A stretch of 64,000 bases of DNA from CALFUK01 sp964398295 (GCA_964398295.1 CAYNMW010000002.1:1-64000); one strand, 5' to 3'; counted from the stretch's first letter, positions 28,600 through 37,410 are shown. Translations and numbers: made by a program. The notes: a model not told the origin generated them from the letters alone.

Positions 28600-28934
28600 T
28601 CTATAAATTATATGTGCGTAGCCCATTCGAGTGGTATTCCATCATACAAAAACAGCAAAAAGTAAATCTTCACATTAGACGTATTTCTTTAATATTAATA
28701 GTTGATTTTATCCAACAGATCAACAGTAATTGATGTTGTTTGGCTAAAGAAAATCTTTTAGTGTTAAGCTTACATTATCATCGTATTACGAAGTGGAAAG
28801 TTGAAGCTTAAGTGCATACAATTAATCTATATTTGCAATTTTTACAAGCAAAGGACTGGGTTTAGCAATTCATGTTAGGTGACTTGGTTTTTTTTGCGGT
28901 TCATAAATAATAAGCAAAGAGATATCGTATACAA
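28600..28934. other. Intergenic region with a candidate promoter for chrA
   Basis: No gene or repeat is seen. TTG at 28801 and TATATTTG at 28828-28835 form a promoter-like pair (24-base spacing, slightly long), leaving a leader of about 95 bases before the transporter gene. Confidence 0.45.
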
Positions 28935-30077
28935 ATGAAGAAACCAGTAGATTCCTCATCCAAAAAAGGGTCACTCAAAGAAATTGCCCAACTTTTTTTC
29001 AAATTAGGACTCATCGCTTTCGGAGGACCAGCATCTCATGTAGCCATGATGGAAGATGAAGTGGTGAAGAAAAGGAAATGGATGACGCAAGAACATTTCT
29101 TGGATTTAATGGGTGCGACTAATTTAATTCCAGGCCCAAATTCAACAGAAATGACGATGCACTGTGGTCATGAACGAGGTGGCTGGAAAGGTCTTTTTGT
29201 GGCAGGTATTTGTTTCATTTTCCCAGCAGTTGTCATCACTTGTATTTTTGCTTGGGCATTTGTGAAGTATGGCCAACTACCTGAAGTAGAACCATTTATT
29301 TATGGGATTAAAGCAGCGGTCATTGCCATCATTCTCAGTGCATCATATCGGCTTGGTAAAAAGGCCATCAAAAACAACATGCTCGCTGTCTTGGGCTTGT
29401 TAACGCTTGCCGCCTGTCTATTTGGTGTCAACGAGATAGCCGCTTTATTTGCTTGTGGATTTATCGGTCTTGCCATTCATTTTGCTAAAAGCAGTATGGC
29501 ATCTGCGAATAGTTTTTCGCCCTTCCTGTTGCCTTTGTTCTTCGCCCAAGTTAGTGTCGGACCTGGAAAAATCTTATTGACCTTTTTAAAAGTCGGCGCG
29601 ATCCTCTATGGAAGTGGCTATGTCCTGTTTGCATTTTTAGATACTGAGTTGGTATCGAATGGATGGTTGACGCGTCAAGAGCTCTTAGATGCAGTGGCTG
29701 TTGGCCAGTTCACGCCTGGTCCAGTATTGTCTACTGCCACCTTTATAGGATATCAAATGAATGGAATTTATGGAGCATTAGCAGCAACAATAGGTATTTT
29801 TTTACCATCATTCTTTTTCGTTTTATTGTTAAATCCACTGATTCCTAAGATGCGGAAATCTAAATGGATAAGTGCATTTTTAGATGCCGTCAATGTGGCC
29901 GCCGTCGCATTGATTGTCGCAGTCTGTATCGAGATGGGAAAAGAGACTTTGACGGATTGGCGAACGATGACGATAGCTGTAGCAAGCTTGATTGTAGTTT
30001 TTGGCTTTAAGAAACTCAACAGTGCATATATCGTTTTAGGCGGAGCGCTACTAGGTTATATATTAACATTATTTTAA
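28935..30077 (+). CDS. chrA: Chromate transporter, long-chain CHR family
   Basis: A 380-residue membrane protein with two homologous CHR domains. Each holds the family signatures: FFKLGLIAFGGPASHVAMM and GATNLIPGPNSTEM in the first, and FLKVGAILYGSGYVLFAFL and VGQFTPGPVLSTATFIG in the second. Members export chromate across the inner membrane, driven by proton motive force, and some may move sulfate. The length fits the two-domain bacterial form. It stands alone with its own promoter-like sequence; no chrB regulator is nearby. Confidence 0.93.
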   Translation: MKKPVDSSSKKGSLKEIAQLFFKLGLIAFGGPASHVAMMEDEVVKKRKWMTQEHFLDLMGATNLIPGPNSTEMTMHCGHERGGWKGLFVAGICFIFPAVVITCIFAWAFVKYGQLPEVEPFIYGIKAAVIAIILSASYRLGKKAIKNNMLAVLGLLTLAACLFGVNEIAALFACGFIGLAIHFAKSSMASANSFSPFLLPLFFAQVSVGPGKILLTFLKVGAILYGSGYVLFAFLDTELVSNGWLTRQELLDAVAVGQFTPGPVLSTATFIGYQMNGIYGALAATIGIFLPSFFFVLLLNPLIPKMRKSKWISAFLDAVNVAAVALIVAVCIEMGKETLTDWRTMTIAVASLIVVFGFKKLNSAYIVLGGALLGYILTLF

Positions 30078-30156
30078 TATGATAATTTGGTCTAACAACT
30101 AAGCATAAATGAGGCCCTAATTTGACTAATAATTATTATGATTAGATAACTGTTTG

Positions 30157-30190
30157 GTAACATTCAGTAAACATAGGAAGAGCATTTTTG
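30157..30190 (+). promoter_or_regulatory. Possible regulated promoter of the porin/Na-Pi operon
   Basis: A direct repeat GTAACAT-TCA-GTAAACAT (30157-30174) with a 10-base period precedes a weak -7 box CATTTTTG (30183-30190), about 20 bases before the porin start. The position suits an activator site. A phosphate-control function is only a guess from the genes downstream. Confidence 0.3.
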
Positions 30191-30209
30191 TAGCACAAAT
30201 GTAAAACCA

Positions 30210-31421
30210 ATGAGAATTACCCGTTTTAGCCTGTTTGTGTGTGTGTTAGCAATTTCCATCTCCGCAAGTTCACAAACAATTTATCCTAAGTTTGGGAAAG
30301 GCTTGCAAATCACTGCTCAAGATTCTTCCTTTTATATGAGGATTGGCTTTAGATTCCAAACACTATTCGCAAATGAATGGAATTTAGAAGATGACCAGTT
30401 ATCTGGATTGAGCGATCACGAATCAGCGATTTTTATTAGAAGATCTAGATTAAAATTTGATGGTTATGCACTTACGCCTAAATTAAAGTATAAAGCCGAG
30501 TTGTCATTATCGAATAGAGATAATGGTGGTGGTAATAGTGATCGATTCAGCAATGCAGCCAATATTATTTTGGATGCTGCTGTAGAATGGAATTTCTACA
30601 AAAATTTATCTATTTGGGCGGGGCAAGGTAAATATCCAGGTAATAGAGAAAGAATTATTTCATCTGGAAATCTTCAATTTGTTGATCGATCAAGATTAAA
30701 TTCAAGACTGACTTTGGATCGTGATGTCGGTGTGATGTTGAAAAATAAATCCTATTTCGGAGATGAGTTCATTTTGAAACAAATTATCGCAATCGGCTCT
30801 GGAGAAGGTAAGAATATCACCAGCGGAAATATTGGAGGTCATGCTTATACATTCAAATTGGAAGCCCTTCCATTTGGAGAATTTGCATCTAAGGGTGATT
30901 ACACAGGATCAGATACAAAGTTTGAACCAAGACCTAAGTTAGCCATTGCTGTTGCTTACGATACAAACATAAATGCAGGAAGAACAAGAGGACGGACTGG
31001 CAGCTTTTTCACTGATGGGAATGAAAACCCATTTGGTAAAACCTTAAATTCATTTTTTGCTGATCTTATGTTTAAATATGATGGGTTATCTGTAATGATT
31101 GAATATGCAAATCGGCAAACCAGCGATGGAAGTCCATTTATAGTAAATGATGATGGCGGTGACATTGCAACGTATTATACTGGTTCTGCTACGAACATTG
31201 CCGTTGGTAAGTTTCTAAGTGACAGCTTTGAAGTTGCTCTTCGGTATACAAATGTGCAACCTCAAGAAGGCGTTGCAAGCAATGAAAATCAATACACACT
31301 TGGATTTTCAAAATATGTTGTAGGTCATAAATTGAAAGTCCAAACAGATATATTATATAGAGAAATAGAAACAAGTGAAGACGATCTTATTTATCGATTA
31401 CAAATGGATATACATTTTTAA
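30210..31421 (+). CDS. Phosphate-selective porin (OprO/OprP-like)
   Basis: A 403-residue outer-membrane protein with a signal peptide (SLFVCVLAISISASSQT) and a 16-strand type barrel pattern. Segments such as FYMRIGFRFQTLFANEW, SRLKFDGYALTPKLKYKAEL and RDVGVMLKNKSYFGDEF match the Bacteroidota OprO/P porin family, and it ends in the barrel signature RLQMDIHF. It should admit phosphate or other anions across the outer membrane. A Na/Pi symporter gene follows after 33 bases, so the two likely form one uptake unit. Confidence 0.9.
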   Translation: MRITRFSLFVCVLAISISASSQTIYPKFGKGLQITAQDSSFYMRIGFRFQTLFANEWNLEDDQLSGLSDHESAIFIRRSRLKFDGYALTPKLKYKAELSLSNRDNGGGNSDRFSNAANIILDAAVEWNFYKNLSIWAGQGKYPGNRERIISSGNLQFVDRSRLNSRLTLDRDVGVMLKNKSYFGDEFILKQIIAIGSGEGKNITSGNIGGHAYTFKLEALPFGEFASKGDYTGSDTKFEPRPKLAIAVAYDTNINAGRTRGRTGSFFTDGNENPFGKTLNSFFADLMFKYDGLSVMIEYANRQTSDGSPFIVNDDGGDIATYYTGSATNIAVGKFLSDSFEVALRYTNVQPQEGVASNENQYTLGFSKYVVGHKLKVQTDILYREIETSEDDLIYRLQMDIHF

Positions 31422-31454
31422 GAATTTTTAATTTAACTTCAAAACCAACTTATC

Positions 31455-33170
31455 ATGGAATTCGGTTTCTGGGACATACTACAAATATTAGGCGCACTTG
31501 CTTTTTTCATCTACGGGATGAAATTAATGAGTGAGGGTATTCAACGAGCTGCAGGTTCGCAACTTAGAAATATCCTAAGGTCAATGACAAAGAACAGGTT
31601 CTTGGGTGTATTTACAGGCTTCCTCATTACTGCTTTGGTACAATCTTCTTCTGCGACAACTGTGATGACTGTATCTTTTGTAAATGCTGGTTTGCTTTCT
31701 TTGGTAGAATCTGCAGGAGTCATGATGGGAGCGAATATTGGTACAACTGTAACAGGTTGGATTATTGCACTCTTAGGGTTTAAAGTTAAATTGAGTGCAT
31801 ACTCGATTCCTTTGCTTGCATTAGGCGTACCTCTACATTTTTCAAGTAAAGGAAAGAGAAAATATTGGGGAGAATTTCTCATCGGATTTGCAATCTTGTT
31901 TTTAGGCTTATCTTATTTGAAGAATGCTGTCCCAGATATAGGCGGAAGTGGTGCTCTAGAATGGATTAAAAGTTTTTCTCAATACGGCATCTTATCAAGA
32001 ATATTCTTTGTATTCGTTGGTGCACTTGTCACTATAATTGTACAATCATCAAGTGCTGCAATGGCAATTACATTGACGCTTGTGTATGCGGGATGGTTGC
32101 CATTAGAGGTTGCTGCGGCGATGGTTCTTGGAGAAAATATTGGAACAACAATTACTGCAGAACTCGCATCTGTTGTTGGTAATACAAATGCAAAACGATC
32201 GGCGAGAATACATTCTATGTTCAATATAATTGGTGTAACCTGGATGGTGTTTTTATTACCATGGGCGATGGATATCATTACGACGATCGTAGAGAATTTC
32301 ACACATATCTTTGAGAGCAATGCAAAGATCAAAACAAAGGATCTTTCTGAAGCTAATATTATGAATACCTATAAGTTAGCGGCATTCCATACATTATTTA
32401 ATATCACAAACGTAATACTCTTAATTGGCTTTGTGCCATGGTTGGTGAAGGCTGCAATCTGGTCAGTGAAGGGATCAGATGAAGATAAAGATGATTTCTC
32501 ATTGAAGTTTATCGGTACAGCTAGTAAGACTCCTGAGTTAGCCATTCTAGAATTACAAAAAGAATCTGGTCACTTTGGAGAAGTTACCGCTCGCATGTCA
32601 GAATTTACAAGAAATTTAATCAATACAGTAGAGCCCAAGGGCCAGAAGAAAATGCTAAAAAAGATTAAAAAGTATGAGAAAATAACTGACAGAATGGAAG
32701 AGGAAATGACTGAATACGTAACCAAAATTGGCAATAGAGAAGTGACACCAAGTACCAGTCAAAGTCTACGATCTGTAATCAATATATGCAATGACCTAGA
32801 AAGAATTGGAGATGTATATTTCCAAATTTCTAAAACCATAGAATTGAAAAATGAGGAGAACACATATTTCACTCAAAAGCAAAGAGACAATCTTAATGCA
32901 ATGAGTGACTTGGTTGATGACGCCTTCAATACCATGGTAGAAAATTTGAATAATCCTAATTATGCGAATGTCACAAAAGACGTCGCGAAGCAAAAGGAAA
33001 AAGCAATTAACGCATTTAGAAACGAACTCAGAGATGAGCATCTCACCAATCTTGGTAAAGATGATTACAATGTAAAATCAGCAATGATTTACAACAACAT
33101 CTTCCATGCTTTAGAAAGAGTCGGAGATCATATTATCAATGTCACTGAAGCGGTAATTGGTGAAATCTAA
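31455..33170 (+). CDS. Na/Pi cotransporter family protein with PhoU-like domain
   Basis: A 571-residue protein: eight or so membrane helices, then a cytosolic PhoU-like helical region from about residue 350. Both inverted-repeat signatures of the PNaS/SLC34 family are present, LVQSSSATTVMTVSFVNAG (near residue 60) and IVQSSSAAMAITLTLVYAG (near residue 196). It should couple Na+ entry to phosphate uptake at the inner membrane. It directly follows the porin gene and is closed by a strong terminator. Confidence 0.94.
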   Translation: MEFGFWDILQILGALAFFIYGMKLMSEGIQRAAGSQLRNILRSMTKNRFLGVFTGFLITALVQSSSATTVMTVSFVNAGLLSLVESAGVMMGANIGTTVTGWIIALLGFKVKLSAYSIPLLALGVPLHFSSKGKRKYWGEFLIGFAILFLGLSYLKNAVPDIGGSGALEWIKSFSQYGILSRIFFVFVGALVTIIVQSSSAAMAITLTLVYAGWLPLEVAAAMVLGENIGTTITAELASVVGNTNAKRSARIHSMFNIIGVTWMVFLLPWAMDIITTIVENFTHIFESNAKIKTKDLSEANIMNTYKLAAFHTLFNITNVILLIGFVPWLVKAAIWSVKGSDEDKDDFSLKFIGTASKTPELAILELQKESGHFGEVTARMSEFTRNLINTVEPKGQKKMLKKIKKYEKITDRMEEEMTEYVTKIGNREVTPSTSQSLRSVINICNDLERIGDVYFQISKTIELKNEENTYFTQKQRDNLNAMSDLVDDAFNTMVENLNNPNYANVTKDVAKQKEKAINAFRNELRDEHLTNLGKDDYNVKSAMIYNNIFHALERVGDHIINVTEAVIGEI

Positions 33171-33214
33171 ATGCTAGTGTAAACGATCAAATAAAAGAGA
33201 TAATTATTATGTTG

Positions 33215-33246
33215 AAAGGCTGTTCTGAAAAGAACGGCCTTTTTTT
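33215..33246 (+). terminator. Rho-independent terminator of the phosphate uptake operon
   Basis: AAAGGCTGTTCT pairs with AGAACGGCCTTT around a GAAA tetraloop, followed by a run of T. One T-G wobble is in the stem. Confidence 0.9.
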
Positions 33247-33600
33247 ATTCAAGGCGTGTTTTTTCTCCGTTCAAGTCGTTTAAACACTCACCACATTCAT
33301 TCCAACACAATTCACTAAGTAAATTGAACGTCATAAACTTACGCATCCTAACAATTGCCTTATTCGCCGTCCAAATGGTTTTAACCGATTTTAAATTCGG
33401 GTACCTATCTGAGCCTTTTCTAAATACGCAATTCTTAGAGCGACCCCAAGTATTGTGACACAGTTTGTTGATTCAGGATCTTCCCACTCTGCTCCCAGCG
33501 GCTTTCAAAGATTATCAGATATTTTAAAATAAAAATTATTAGAAATAGGACTTTTTAAATCTTTTAAAGTACCTGTTGCTCGTAGAGATATAAATTATAA
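33247..33600. other. Intergenic region with a possible gene remnant on the minus strand
   Basis: There is no full gene. On the minus strand, one frame stays open for about 75 codons ending at the stop at 33245-33247. It includes WNECGECLNDLNGEK but has no start codon or recognisable family. It may be a decayed gene or chance. Confidence 0.3.
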
Positions 33601-34410
33601 TCAATCTAATGAAGCGAAATCTTCCGTTTTCCAAAAGAAAATGACTTGATTCCGTTTGTAATCAAATATGACCTTATCAGCATTTAAAGAAGATAAGCTT
33701 AAGATGCCATCATAATTAGATTCATTTTGAAAACCTTCCAAGTTTCTATAAGTAATACCTAGATTAGAAATGCTAACATTATTGACCGAAGATTGTTGTA
33801 TGATAAAATCATCTTGCATTTGAGAAGTCAAATTTTGTTGTACTCGCAGTCGCTTTGACCATTTCTGATCCAAAACTGAAATATTCGCTCCAGAATCCAT
33901 TAACATATTTAACTTGTGTCCAGCAATATTCATTTGTATAAATGATTTACCGTCATTAATGACAATTGGTGCTTTTGATATTATATAAACTGAAGGATCA
34001 AATACTTTCAAATCTGAACGATCGGAAATGAACACCACTTTATTATGATCATAGTCTATCATTAGATTATAGTCACTAATGATTTGTGTACCAATCAAGC
34101 CATCAATATCTCTATTCACAAGTTGCTTGATTTTATTCATATCGAATTGAACAGCATCAATACTTTTTTCCTTTATAAGACCAAGTTCAAAATTCTCTAC
34201 TCTCACTTCTTTGGCAGAAACATTAAATTCTGTTGTTATCATTCTCGCAACTTTAAGCATTTCGCTGATTACAAAGTATTGAGCCTTCTCTTCAAACTGA
34301 TCTCTTGTTTTCGAACCAATTTTGCCATACTGAACATCTAATAATTCATCAATATTCTTGGTTTCTATAATTTTCTGTTTCTTACTTTTTTTTGCCTTTG
34401 AAATACTCAT
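33601..34410 (-). CDS. Aspartyl-protease-like (retropepsin-fold) protein, one catalytic site missing
   Basis: A 269-residue protein. The C-terminal lobe has KLNMLMDSGANISVLDQ, with the DSG active-site triad and following psi-loop residues. The segment DGLIGTQIISDYNLMIDYD is the flap-end signature of the preceding lobe. Bacteroidota two-lobe aspartyl proteases have a D[TS]G in each lobe and an N-terminal signal peptide; here the first D[TS]G is absent and the protein starts with a Lys-rich segment (MSISKAKKSKKQK) instead. It may be a dimerising single-site protease, an inactive relative, or an N-terminally rearranged gene. No partner gene is adjacent. Confidence 0.7.
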   Translation of the reverse strand: MSISKAKKSKKQKIIETKNIDELLDVQYGKIGSKTRDQFEEKAQYFVISEMLKVARMITTEFNVSAKEVRVENFELGLIKEKSIDAVQFDMNKIKQLVNRDIDGLIGTQIISDYNLMIDYDHNKVVFISDRSDLKVFDPSVYIISKAPIVINDGKSFIQMNIAGHKLNMLMDSGANISVLDQKWSKRLRVQQNLTSQMQDDFIIQQSSVNNVSISNLGITYRNLEGFQNESNYDGILSLSSLNADKVIFDYKRNQVIFFWKTEDFASLD

Positions 34411-34556
34411 CTTTTAGTTTTAAAGCTTTTTTAATTTCTTTTTATGAATCATGATTGCATTCTCGCCGCCATGTGAAGCCATTTTATGACAATGCCTGCC
34501 TTTAAATATCTGATTTTCAATTGATTAGACATTTATTTTTCCAAATTACATTTGTC

Positions 34557-34632
34557 ACGATTTTTAAAAAAAATCCCGCCAAATGACATTTATTTACACC
34601 TTGTATCACGGCGCTTACGCACCGTGCTACAA
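34557..34632. repeat. Composite hairpin element, copy 2 (28-mer plus hairpin)
   Basis: The 28-mer at 34557-34584 (ACGATTTTTAAAAAAAATCC and onward) matches the reverse complement of 14484-14511 at 27 of 28 positions. After 16 bases comes a 32-base hairpin (34601-34632) made of TTGTA-CACGG-GC and GC-CCGTG-TACAA arms. The spacing is the same as in the first copy, but the stem sequence is unrelated. Confidence 0.72.
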
Positions 34633-34686
34633 ATATTTCGCACCTAACGGCGCTTTGCAATTCTCCTAACTAAACGACATTAGGTT

Positions 34687-35892
34687 TCAACCACTTGTAG
34701 CTAACCGTGAACTCCACTCATTCATCAACTCAATCCCTTGCCTCATTCTAGCAAACAACTCCTCATCAGAGATATCACCAAGTGCTCCTATACCATCAAA
34801 ATCAACATACGCCAAACGCGCTACCAACTTCTTTTCATCAAATCCAAAAGAACCTCCGTGTAGAACAGCAACCCCAGTATCATTAAGCAGTTGCTGGCAA
34901 AATTCTACGCTTGTCAACTCTTTTTCATTCTCAGAATTAAATTCTAGTAAGCTATAGAATCCACCTACGGGTCGTTGCATCTTTACTATTGAATTGTCTA
35001 AAGTTGAAAGAATGCAGTCTCTAGCACCAACTAATCTTTGCTTACATGTTTCCGTATAGGTCCTTATCTCCTTACCATTTTCGAATGCTTTTATAGCTGC
35101 AAATTGAACAGGCGCTGCCGCACATGAATAGGTTTCACTACCAGCCTCAAGAATCTTAGATTTAATTTTTTCGAGTTCTTTTGGCACAATCAGATAACCT
35201 AATCGCCACCCACCTGCTCCACACCATTTACTCAAACCGTTACACACAATTGTCCCTTCTGGATAGACCTTTGCGAAGCTGGTATGTTTGCTTTCAAAAC
35301 TAAATTCTGCATAAATTTCATCAGAAATTACAACCACATTATATTCTCGACAAACGTTTGCTAACGACTCCAATTCTTCTTTAGAATAGCTAGCACCAGA
35401 TGGATTGCTTGGGAAGTTAAAGACCATCGTAAACAGTCGACTTTTTTGTTCTTCTAGCACAGCCTTTAATTCTTCGGCTTGTAGTTTCCAAGCGTTCTCA
35501 GCATGGCAATCAACCCATACTGTTTGTTTGCCTAATAACTTGGCTTGAGGTTCATAACTTACCCAACTTGGCCTTGGCAATAATAAGTCTCTATTGAGCG
35601 CAAGCTGGGACAAGAACAACAATTCCTTACTTCCAGGTCCTACAATTATTTGATCCGCAGAACATTGAATATCAAATTGTTTATGATAATAACTTGCTAT
35701 AGATTCGCGCAAAGCCAATAATCCTTGAGTATGTAAATAGTCTTTGACATGCGCATATCGTTTCAATTCTTCCACCATAATTTCCGGTACTGGAAACGGC
35801 GATTGACCAAACCCAAATTTATAAACAGGAAGACCTTTTTGTTGCCTCTCTTTCATCAAGTTGTTCATTGCCAGAGTAGGTGACAATCTCAT
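34687..35892 (-). CDS. Class I/II (fold-type I) aminotransferase
   Basis: A 401-residue PLP enzyme. The Schiff-base Lys lies in NGLSKWCGAGGWRLGY, preceded by FPSNPSGASYSKEEL and VVISDEIYAEF (the Asp that contacts the PLP ring nitrogen). The N-terminus (VYKFGFGQSPFPVP) is aspartate-aminotransferase-like. Substrate cannot be fixed: aspartate, aromatic or other amino donor. It is divergent from pth and has no operon partner. Confidence 0.9.
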   Translation of the reverse strand: MRLSPTLAMNNLMKERQQKGLPVYKFGFGQSPFPVPEIMVEELKRYAHVKDYLHTQGLLALRESIASYYHKQFDIQCSADQIIVGPGSKELLFLSQLALNRDLLLPRPSWVSYEPQAKLLGKQTVWVDCHAENAWKLQAEELKAVLEEQKSRLFTMVFNFPSNPSGASYSKEELESLANVCREYNVVVISDEIYAEFSFESKHTSFAKVYPEGTIVCNGLSKWCGAGGWRLGYLIVPKELEKIKSKILEAGSETYSCAAAPVQFAAIKAFENGKEIRTYTETCKQRLVGARDCILSTLDNSIVKMQRPVGGFYSLLEFNSENEKELTSVEFCQQLLNDTGVAVLHGGSFGFDEKKLVARLAYVDFDGIGALGDISDEELFARMRQGIELMNEWSSRLATSG

Positions 35893-35924
35893 GTGTTTAA
35901 TTTTAATTAAATGTACTTAATTTA

Positions 35925-35958
35925 TTGATCCACATTTGCTCAAGGAACTCTACCTTTG
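35925..35958 (+). promoter_or_regulatory. Candidate promoter for pth
   Basis: TTG (35925-35927) and TACCTTTG (35951-35958) have a 23-base spacing. The box lies eight bases before the ATG at 35966, so the transcript would be leaderless or nearly so. Confidence 0.5.
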
Positions 35959-35965
35959 CAATCCT

Positions 35966-36580
35966 ATGTTCAAATGGTTAACATCATTATTTAAAAAAGA
36001 AGAAGAGAAAGAAGATCCAATGAAGTACTTGATTGTTGGTTTAGGTAATATGGGTAGAGAGTACGACAACACTCGACATAATATTGGTTTCGATGTTGTC
36101 GATCACTTAGCAGAATGGGGAGGTGTTATCTTTAAGAATGACACCTTAGGCGACCTTGCAGAGATAAAACATAAAGGCAGAACATTGGTACTCCTTAAAC
36201 CATCTACATTTATGAATAGAAGCGGAAAAGCTGTCCGTTTCTGGGGACAAAAGAAAAAGATTTTACCTGCAAATTTATTGGTTGTAGTTGATGACATGAA
36301 TTTAAAATTTGGACAACTAAAATTAAAAGGCAAAGGAAGCGATGGTGGACATAATGGATTAAAGGACATCACACAGATACTTGGCACATCTGGATATTCC
36401 AGATTAAGAGTCGGTATTGGTAATGATTTTCATAAAGGACAACAAGTGGATTTTGTGCTTGGTAAATGGACGGAAAAGGAGAACGAGAGCTTACCTGGTA
36501 TAATTAAAAATGCTGGTGAGGCGGTGAAGAGTTATGCGACTATAGGGATAGGGCATACGATGAATCAGTTTAATAAGTAG
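35966..36580 (+). CDS. pth: Peptidyl-tRNA hydrolase
   Basis: 204 residues from ATG 35966. The core begins MKYLIVGLGNMGREYDNTRHNIGF (first block GLGNMG, catalytic His in RHNIGF), then KPSTFMNRSGKAV (Asn that binds the tRNA end) and VVDDMNLKFGQLKLKGKGS with the active-site Asp. Pth frees peptidyl-tRNAs that drop off ribosomes. The N-terminal 17 residues, rich in Lys and Glu, are an extension not found in all family members; starting at 36019 would give a standard-length protein. The promoter box upstream favours 35966. Confidence 0.95.
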   Translation: MFKWLTSLFKKEEEKEDPMKYLIVGLGNMGREYDNTRHNIGFDVVDHLAEWGGVIFKNDTLGDLAEIKHKGRTLVLLKPSTFMNRSGKAVRFWGQKKKILPANLLVVVDDMNLKFGQLKLKGKGSDGGHNGLKDITQILGTSGYSRLRVGIGNDFHKGQQVDFVLGKWTEKENESLPGIIKNAGEAVKSYATIGIGHTMNQFNK

Positions 36581-36583
36581 AAT

Positions 36584-36665
36584 CACCCACCTGACCTCCC
36601 TCGAGGGAGGCATTTACAGGTTTAGCCCGGAGGACAGTCTCCCTCGAGGGAGATGCAAGAGGGTG
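36584..36665. repeat. MITE-like 82-bp element, full copy 1
   Basis: Begins CACCCACCTGACC and ends GCAAGAGGGTG, with imperfect terminal inverted repeats of about 25 bases. It contains two 16-bp perfect palindromes, CCTCCCTCGAGGGAGG and TCTCCCTCGAGGGAGA. It differs from the copy at 62867-62948 at only four positions. No coding potential is seen. It starts three bases after the pth stop codon. Confidence 0.85.
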
Positions 36666-36751
36666 ACCAATGAAGAGTTATGTCTAAGCAAACGTGGGAT
36701 CACCACTTGCTAATTATACCAGATTATGGTATATTCATAATAAATTGGAAT

Positions 36752-37009
36752 ATGGCTAAGAACACATCAATTATATTAGGAGAACACTTTGACAAATTCA
36801 TTCAGATAGAATTAAAATCAGGAAGATATTCATCGGCTAGTGAAGTTATCAGAAGTGGTCTGAGACTTTTGGAAATTGAAAAGCATAAAATCAATGCGAT
36901 CAATAAAGCGCTTACTGTAGGTGAAAATAGCGGAGAGCCTGTAGCATTTGATAACGAAAAGTTTAAAACAAGAATGAGAAAGAAATTCAAAATCAATGCT
37001 AAAGCTTAA
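36752..37009 (+). CDS. parD: ParD-type antitoxin
   Basis: An 85-residue protein from ATG 36752 (MAKNTSIILGEHFDKFIQIE), the usual length and start for the ParD/CC2985 ribbon-helix-helix family. The ribbon-helix-helix portion continues KSGRYSSASEVIRSGLRLLE; the C-terminal half, rich in charged residues, should wrap the toxin. It represses its own operon and neutralises ParE. It overlaps the toxin gene by 14 bases, the classical arrangement. An upstream ORF extension to 36680 lacks family similarity and is rejected. Confidence 0.92.
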   Translation: MAKNTSIILGEHFDKFIQIELKSGRYSSASEVIRSGLRLLEIEKHKINAINKALTVGENSGEPVAFDNEKFKTRMRKKFKINAKA

Positions 37010-37295
37010 ACTTGCGCCACAAGCGGTTAAAGATCTTGAAGAGATTTATGAATATACTTTACTCAACTGGGGAATAACACAAACAGAAAAATATCAAGAT
37101 GAACTTTACTCTGCTATGCAAACGGTATTGGAAAACCCTTCAATAGGCTCTTTATATTTTTTCAAGGAAGGGAACTATAGGAAAATGAATATCAATAGGC
37201 ATATCATATTTTACAGACAAAATCAAGAAGAAATTATAGTCATCAGAATATTTCACGAAAGAATGGATTTAGAATCAAAATTGAGTTTTAAATAA
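36996..37295 (+). CDS. parE: ParE/RelE-superfamily toxin
   Basis: A 99-residue toxin with the ParE pattern: LKLAPQAVKDLEEIYEYTL at the N-terminus, a middle NPSIGSLY turn, and RHIIFYRQNQEEIIVIRIFHERMD at the C-terminus. ParE toxins poison DNA gyrase and trap DNA breaks. It is translated from an ATG inside the end of the antitoxin gene. The pair sits between a full MITE-like element and a decayed one, which fits a mobile or recently inserted cassette. Confidence 0.92.
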   Translation: MLKLKLAPQAVKDLEEIYEYTLLNWGITQTEKYQDELYSAMQTVLENPSIGSLYFFKEGNYRKMNINRHIIFYRQNQEEIIVIRIFHERMDLESKLSFK

Positions 37296-37324
37296 AATGT
37301 TTAAATCCTGCATGAAGCGATACA

Positions 37325-37410
37325 CACACCTCTTGCATCTCCTCCGGCGTGTCTGACATGATCCCGATAGCTATTAGGAGAGTTGTCACAACCTCAAGGG
37401 AGACAGCCTC
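37325..37410. repeat. Degraded MITE-like element downstream of parDE
   Basis: CACACCTCTTGCATCTCC at the left and AAGGGAGACAGCCTC at the right match the two inner parts of the 82-bp element; the middle has decayed. Confidence 0.5.
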
